NCBI GenBank assembly: GCA_001462245.1
Contig: LIUG01000162.1
Span: forward strand, 1-38,676
DNA from: Candidatus Fibrimonas termitidis
GTDB taxonomy: Bacteria > Fibrobacterota > Fibrobacteria > Fibrobacterales > Fibrobacteraceae
DNA length: 38,676 nt
Direction of reading: 5' to 3'
How positions within the stretch are numbered: position 1 is the stretch's first letter; every line of letters begins with the position of its first letter. This document shows positions 31,886 through 38,676 of this stretch, piece by piece. The notes below the pieces were generated by a model that saw only the letters and a program-made list of their open reading frames with translations, searched no databases and was not told the DNA's origin. The translations under genes and the position numbers were made by a program.

Positions 31886-32911
31886 CTATATCCCCTTGCT
31901 ATCTTTCACCGTTTTGAATTTGTCTTTGATAGCGAGAAATACATCTACTATTTTAGGGTCGAACTGTTTTCCGGAGTCTTCTGTAATTACTTTTACAGCG
32001 TATTCGTGCGAAAATGCTTCTTTATAAGGACGCTCGGAAGTGATGGCGTCATATACATCCACTAAGGCCATGATGCGCCCCTGCAATGGGATATCCAAGC
32101 CCTTTAGACCTCGATGATAACCTTTGCCATCCCAGTGTTCGTGGTGGTAGCCGGCAAAATATTTCGCATGGCGCAAAAACATCCCTTCGCCCGTTCTAGC
32201 GATAATCTGCTGGATTATGCGTTCCCCTTCTTGGGAATGGAGCTTCATTATCTCGAACTCTTCTTTGGTCAGTTTGGACGGCTTGTTCAAAATCAAATCC
32301 GAAACGGAAATTTTGCCTATATCATGCAATCTGGCTGAAAAAACCAGCATATCCTTATTCCAACCATTCATCTCTTCCGTATATAAACTATGATCTTGCA
32401 TTCCCTCGATGAGAATCTTGATGTACTCGGAAGTGCGATCAACATGCCCGCTTGTGACCTTGTCGCGGTTTTCAATCATGTCGGCTAAAACAAATACAAC
32501 ATTGTTTTGCAGTTGTTCTATGCGCTCTGTGCGTTTCTTTATCAAATCGCTTACATGCAAATGATTTGCTATTCTGCGGAGCACTATAGGTACGGAAAAA
32601 GGTTTTGCTATAAAATCCACCGCACCCAGCTCCAAGCCGTGGGATTCCCTAGCCTCGTCGCTAAAGGCCGTTAAAAATATAACGGGGATCCTCGCTGTAA
32701 GTTCATCTTCCCTTAGCTTTTGCAAAGCGGCGAAACCATCCATTTCCGGCATTTCAATATCCATCAAAATAAGGTCAGGCGTAATTCTTTCAAGCAAGGC
32801 GAACATTTTAGCGGCAGAAAGCATTGTAAAAACGTCATAATGACCTTCCAAGGCCTGTTTAGCCTTAATAAGGTTAACCGCACTGTCATCCACCACAAAA
32901 ATAATTTTCAT
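31886..32911 (-). CDS. response regulator with HD-GYP domain (c-di-GMP phosphodiesterase, RpfG-like)
   Basis: A 341-residue two-domain protein. The N-terminal receiver has the acidic pair at VVDDS (residues 6-10), phospho-acceptor Asp51 in LILMDIEMPEMDG, Thr81 and Lys103 (FIAKPF). A coiled linker leads to HD-GYP: HDIGKI at 196-201, then HHE at 256-258, then DGKGYHRGLKGLDIP. The signature GYP is GYH here. HD-GYP enzymes hydrolyse c-di-GMP, linking phosphorylation to motility or adhesion, which fits the chemoreceptor and flagellar genes nearby. No sensor kinase is adjacent. A -10 TATATT (32925-32930) lies 13 nt upstream; no Shine-Dalgarno. Confidence 0.93.
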   Translation of the reverse strand: MKIIFVVDDSAVNLIKAKQALEGHYDVFTMLSAAKMFALLERITPDLILMDIEMPEMDGFAALQKLREDELTARIPVIFLTAFSDEARESHGLELGAVDFIAKPFSVPIVLRRIANHLHVSDLIKKRTERIEQLQNNVVFVLADMIENRDKVTSGHVDRTSEYIKILIEGMQDHSLYTEEMNGWNKDMLVFSARLHDIGKISVSDLILNKPSKLTKEEFEIMKLHSQEGERIIQQIIARTGEGMFLRHAKYFAGYHHEHWDGKGYHRGLKGLDIPLQGRIMALVDVYDAITSERPYKEAFSHEYAVKVITEDSGKQFDPKIVDVFLAIKDKFKTVKDSKGI

Positions 32912-32924
32912 TGTCTGTTTGGGT

Positions 32925-32930
32925 AATATA
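32925..32930 (-). promoter_or_regulatory. -10 element (TATATT) of the HD-GYP gene
   Basis: The minus strand reads TTTACTATATT, then 13 nt, then ATG (32911), giving a predicted leader of only 6-7 nt. Confidence 0.45.
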
Positions 32931-32944
32931 GTAAATGCGATTAA

Positions 32945-33007
32945 CTAGCAGTGGCTAGTGGCTAGTGGTTAGTGACTAGCCACTAATCACTGACCACTGA
33001 CCACTAG
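32945..33007. repeat. 7-bp-period palindromic repeat
   Basis: The plus strand runs CTAGTGG CTAGTGG TTAGTGA CTAGCCA CTAATCA CTGACCA CTGACCA CTAG: heptads of one pattern on the left turn into their near-reverse-complement on the right without loss of the 7-bp register. The halves can form an imperfect hairpin. It lies between leuB and the HD-GYP gene and could terminate leuB transcripts. Confidence 0.7.
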
Positions 33008-33014
33008 GAGCAAA

Positions 33015-36131
<3,117 letters not shown>

Positions 36132-36142
<11 letters not shown>

Positions 36143-37478
36143 GGCACAACCTTAAAATACATTCTTCCTTGCCAAGACATTCCAGAATTTCCCAAAGCCC
36201 CGGACCTGCGTTAACACCGCTGATCGCAAGCCTCACAGATTGCGCAAGTATTCTCAGCTTAATTTCGTGCTTCTCGCTAATTTCCACAAAAACTTTTTCA
36301 ATGCTCTTTGCACTAAAGTCATCGTTTGGAATTTTTTCAAGCTCGGGCACAATCAGATTTACATTTTCATCTTCAATTTTTTGAGGCCGTTCAAAAAAGT
36401 AATTGGACATCGCTTTGAGTTCTGTTATGAATTTTAAACGAGGTTTTAACAGAATAGCCACTTTCAAAAATTTGCTTTCATCCGTTTCGTTCGGATAAAG
36501 TTTTTTCAATTCGTCCGCAAAAAACAAATCAGGCAGCAATCTAATGTGCATACCGTTCATCCATTCCAGTTTTTTTTCGTCAAAGGCCACCGCTTTTGGG
36601 TGTATGCGTTCAAGAGAAAATGCCTCTATCATCTCTTTTAAGCTCATCACTTCTCTATCGTCTCCGGGGCTCCAGCCCAAAAGTGAAAGGAAGTTCACAA
36701 GGGCATGAGGCAAGTAACCCAAATCCCTGAAATCCCCTACGGATGCGGCTCCCTTGCGTTTGGAGAGCTTCCCCCCTCCGGGTGCCAAAATCACGGGCAG
36801 GTGACAAAAAAGCGGGGCTTCCCAGCCAAAGGCATTATAGAGCAAAATATGCTTGGGGGTGCTGCTTATCCATTCATCGCCCCTCAACACGTGGCTTGTT
36901 TGCATATAGTGGTCGTCCACAACGCTAGCCAAATGGTAGGTCGGGAATTTATCCCTTTTCAAGATTACAAGGTCATCCAAATCTTTGTTCGGGGTTTCAA
37001 TTTCCCCCCTGATTAAATCGCTGAACTTAGTTATGCCGTCCGGCGGGGATTTGAACCTTATCACAAATTTTTCCCCGGCTTCAATTCTTTTTTTCGCTTC
37101 GTCCAAGGGTAGATTTCTGCAATGGCGGTCATAGCCGTGTTCCAATGTTTGCAGGCGTTCTTCGGTGCAAAAGCAGTGGTAGGCATTTCCGCTATCTATG
37201 AGTTGTTGTGCTGCCTTGCCGTAAATTTCCAGCCGTTCGCTCTGAAAATACGGACCTTCGTCCCAAGCCAGACCTAGCCATTCAAGGTCTCGCAATAAAT
37301 CTTTTAAAGCGTCTTCGTTATATCTTTTGCGGTCGGTATCCTCTATCCTCAGGTAGAAGGTTCCTCCGGTGGCTTTTGCGAAAAGATAATTGTAAATAGC
37401 AGTACGGGCGCCCCCAACGTGCAAATAACCCGTTGGGCTTGGCGCAAAACGGACTCTAACAGGTTTTACCTCACTCAT
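36132..37478 (-). CDS. gltX: glutamyl-tRNA synthetase
   Basis: A 448-residue class I synthetase that charges tRNA-Glu (and possibly tRNA-Gln). The N-terminus reads VRVRFAPSPTGYLHVGGART, with the HIGH-type motif, then FYLRIEDTDRKRY. The KMSKS motif is KLSKRKG in PGGGKLSKRKGAASVGDFRD, and VLRGDEWISSTPKH precedes it. The C-terminal helical anticodon domain is slightly shorter than in E. coli (471). Its ATG at 37478 is only 4 nt after the 3' end of tRNA-Leu(GAG), so there is no Shine-Dalgarno outside the tRNA, and tRNA 3' processing would leave a nearly leaderless mRNA. The zinc-ribbon gene follows with an overlap. Confidence 0.96.
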
Positions 37479-37482
37479 TCTA

Positions 37483-37566
37483 TGCGGTTGAAAGGACTTG
37501 AACCTTCATTCCCTTGCAGGAGTCAGCACCTCAAGCTGATGCGTCTACCAATTCCGCCACAACCGC
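37483..37566 (-). tRNA. tRNA-Leu (anticodon GAG)
   Basis: An 84-nt class II tRNA. The acceptor GCGGTTG pairs with CAACCGC, followed by discriminator A. The D arm is TGGCGGAATTGGTAGACGCA. The anticodon stem TCAGC/GCTGA encloses TTGAGGT with anticodon GAG, reading CUC and CUU. A long variable arm (CTCCTGCAAGGGAAT) and a GGTTCAAGTCC T-arm region follow. No CCA is encoded. gltX begins 4 nt downstream. Confidence 0.95.
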
Positions 37567-37704
37567 TAATAGCCCAAATATACAATCTTCACCAAGTGTG
37601 GCGGGCAACTTAGTCCGCCACAACCGCTAATAGCCCAAATATACAATCTTTACCAAGTGTGGCGGGCAACTTAGTCCGCCACAACCGCTAATAGCCTGAA
37701 TATA
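37553..37704 (-). repeat. 61-bp tandem repeat carrying tRNA promoter and tRNA 5' end
   Basis: Period is 61 bp: TCCGCCAC begins at 37553, 37614 and 37675. The first and second copies are almost identical (one base in the middle, C/T at 37590/37651); the third is partial. In minus orientation each unit has a -10 TATATT (37577-37582, 37638-37643, 37699-37704), 10 nt, then GCGGTTGTGGCGGA or GCGGTTGTGGCGGAC, that is the first 13 nt of tRNA-Leu. Only the innermost continues into the tRNA. In the outer two, GTGGCGG pairs with CCGCCAC to form a hairpin. Confidence 0.9.
37577..37582 (-). promoter_or_regulatory. -10 element (TATATT) of tRNA-Leu-gltX, innermost of three
   Basis: TATATT ends 10 nt before the first base of the tRNA. 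Two identical elements lie 61 and 122 bp upstream, giving three tandem promoters. Confidence 0.55.
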
Positions 37705-37731
37705 GTAAACTTTCTCCAATGCTTTTTTGAT

Positions 37732-37804
37732 TGTCTGAACTCCGATACCCCCGATTTTTAGGATTTTTCCCATCCTTTCCTTCGAAGGTATCGGGGTTCA
37801 GACA
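37732..37804. repeat. inverted-repeat element, copy 1
   Basis: The 18-bp arms TGTCTGAACTCCGATACC (37732-37749) and GGTATCGGGGTTCAGACA (37787-37804) are reverse complements with one mismatch. Smaller palindromes lie inside (AGGAT...ATCCT and CCTTCGAAGG). A stretch from 37772 to 37800 recurs at 38612-38640 with two differences in 29. It lies just 3' of the GNAT gene and could act as its terminator. Confidence 0.75.
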
Positions 37805-37814
37805 CCGTATTATA

Positions 37815-38375
37815 TCAAGAATAAATATCCTTTCGCATACTTATAGTTTTACGGTTTTTGTTGTACAATTCTTCATTTACAAGAAATCCGTTCTTTTTAT
37901 AAAAATCCAAAACACTTGCGTTATGCTCAACATCGGCATCTACGGTAAGAAAACGGCAAGCCATGTATTTTTTATTGCATTCGCGAGCCATGGCACAAGC
38001 GGAATAAATCATAAAGGAGCCTATGCCTTTATATTTTTCTTGAAATTCGCTGTTCGTAGCAAGTTTGGCAACTTTCATTGCAGGAATGGTTTTAAATGGA
38101 TAATCCAAAAGATGCAAAGATTTTTCCGTAACAGATAATTTTATTGCATCTGCTATCAAAGACATATAAGCGATAATCCTGTTAGTTTCTTTTTCTCGCA
38201 ACAATAGTGTAAATGCTATATGGTCTTTTTGTGAACGTAAAGCGTCAATTTTTAAATATTCGTTATATTCCGCCACTGAGCAATCAAATTTTGATAGTTG
38301 GTTTAATTCAAATAATCTTTCAAAAAAGAAAAATGTAAGTCCATTTTCGGGTGTAATTAAAGCGTGGCTATTCAT
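37815..38375 (-). CDS. GNAT-family acetyltransferase, possible toxin of a toxin-antitoxin pair
   Basis: A 186-residue protein. The GNAT core is visible: IAFTLLLREKETNRIIAYMS (beta2-beta4), TIPAMKVAKLATNSEFQEKY, the acetyl-CoA loop KGIGSFMIYSACAMA (Q/RxxGxG/A type, here KYKGIG), then FLTVDADVEHNASVLDFYKK and NGF. The PAMKVAKLA strand and FYKKNGF ending are usual for the TacT-like GNAT toxins that acetylate aminoacyl-tRNA, but many other GNATs share them. A 50-residue gene lies 1 nt upstream, consistent with an antitoxin-toxin operon. There is no Shine-Dalgarno at the ATG beyond what overlaps that gene. Confidence 0.75.
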   Translation of the reverse strand: MNSHALITPENGLTFFFFERLFELNQLSKFDCSVAEYNEYLKIDALRSQKDHIAFTLLLREKETNRIIAYMSLIADAIKLSVTEKSLHLLDYPFKTIPAMKVAKLATNSEFQEKYKGIGSFMIYSACAMARECNKKYMACRFLTVDADVEHNASVLDFYKKNGFLVNEELYNKNRKTISMRKDIYS

Positions 38376-38376
38376 A

Positions 38377-38529
38377 CTATCTAATCATACTCAAAATAAG
38401 TTTATCGTTTTTTTCAAACTCGGCTAATTTTTCTGGGCGTGGAGAGCTACGGACCTCGGCTATGACCTGCCGAATTATATTCTTGTCCCGAATAACAGTT
38501 GCCTGTACAGGTTTGACTTTGATTGCCAT
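38377..38529 (-). CDS. 50-residue antitoxin-like protein upstream of GNAT gene
   Basis: MAIKVKPVQATVIRDKNIIR is followed by QVIAEVRSSPRPEKLAEFEK and NDKLILSMIR, 50 residues ending in TAG at 38377-38379. The ATG at 38529 follows TTGGAGG at 6 nt. The sequence fits a short beta-strand (IKVKPVQATVI) then helices, as in ribbon-helix-helix proteins, though no exact family was recognised. One base separates its stop from the GNAT ATG, so the pair is co-translated. TacA-type antitoxins are longer (about 90), so this would be a smaller kind. Confidence 0.65.
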   Translation of the reverse strand: MAIKVKPVQATVIRDKNIIRQVIAEVRSSPRPEKLAEFEKNDKLILSMIR

Positions 38530-38556
38530 AAATACCTCCAACTAAAATCTATTATA

Positions 38557-38562
38557 AATATA
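38557..38562 (-). promoter_or_regulatory. -10 element (TATATT) of the 50-residue gene-GNAT operon
   Basis: The minus strand reads TTTACTATATT, about 27 nt before ATG 38529, with GGAGG in between. Confidence 0.45.
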
Positions 38563-38582
38563 GTAAACGAAATCTCCTTTGC

Positions 38583-38646
38583 GTGCCTCACCCCGTTTCC
38601 CCATCGGGAAAATCCTTTCCTTCGGAGGTATCGGGGTTCGGGCGAA
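38583..38646. repeat. dispersed repeat, copy 2
   Basis: It shares ATCCTTTCCTTCG(A/G)AGGTATC and GGGGTTC(A/G)G with copy 1 at 37732-37804, in the same orientation. The outer bases (GCCTCACCCCG... and CGGGGTTCGGGC) form poorer arms than in copy 1. It lies just upstream of the GNAT operon promoter, so the two copies bracket the cassette. Confidence 0.6.
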
Positions 38647-38676
38647 AGCAACTGTATAGACAAGGGAGAAGGTTTA

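Noticed and set aside
38475-38663. 62-residue minus-strand ORF at the right edge
   Set aside because: It runs through the dispersed repeat and overlaps the 50-residue gene in another frame; no ribosome binding site.

Overview
The window most likely comes from a chromosome of the phylum Fibrobacterota. The markers are a FISUMP-domain (Fibrobacter succinogenes major paralogous) surface protein with a Ser-rich linker, a 2,230-residue SprA-type outer-membrane protein, and a moderately AT-rich genome with short spacers and many stop/start overlaps. A flagellin and a FlgL homologue, plus a chemoreceptor, point to a motile lineage rather than the non-flagellated rumen genus Fibrobacter. The genus cannot be fixed from the sequence.

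Layout. 1-4801 is accessory DNA: the 3' part of a methyltransferase fused to an Mrr-like nuclease with a frameshift at an A8 run, a small lipoprotein, a small hypothetical, a DEDDh exonuclease fragment and a complete type II restriction-modification pair. 4877-14884 is mostly housekeeping: B3/4 protein, panC, a membrane protein, aroD, a TPR protein, an HU/IHF protein, trxB, glyS, a chemoreceptor, radC, a DksA-like protein and tRNA-Arg(CCG). 14977-18588 is a patch of damaged and accessory genes: an antitoxin-like gene with a frameshift and no recognisable toxin, an inverted-repeat element, a TIR-domain protein of the PF10137 (CAP12/Pycsar-effector) type, a FISUMP gene split by an in-frame TGA, and a relic of an AAA-ATPase/PD-(D/E)XK protein. 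18589-20809 holds flagellin and flgL with a good sigma-54 promoter. 20838-28284 holds pdxJ and sprA. An apparently independent ~105-nt small RNA lies at 28393-28497. 28569-34106 holds a lipoprotein, three small envelope or unknown genes, a Fic protein, an HD-GYP response regulator and leuB. 34126-37566 holds a TPR protein, a zinc-ribbon protein, gltX and tRNA-Leu(GAG). The right edge carries repeats and a GNAT gene with a 50-residue partner.

Two themes cross the window. First, one promoter element, -10 TA(T/C/G/A)ATT usually preceded by TTTC, recurs before most transcription units. In about eight genes the start codon lies only 6-9 nt after it, with no Shine-Dalgarno, which predicts leaderless mRNAs. 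Genes with a longer gap mostly carry a good AGGAG. Second, short repeats are placed at expression signals: a tandem triplication of the tRNA-Leu promoter with tRNA 5' stubs, 7-bp repeats across a stop/start junction, and a dispersed repeat on both sides of the GNAT cassette.

Everything here was read by eye. Family names rest on motifs; no database search was possible.
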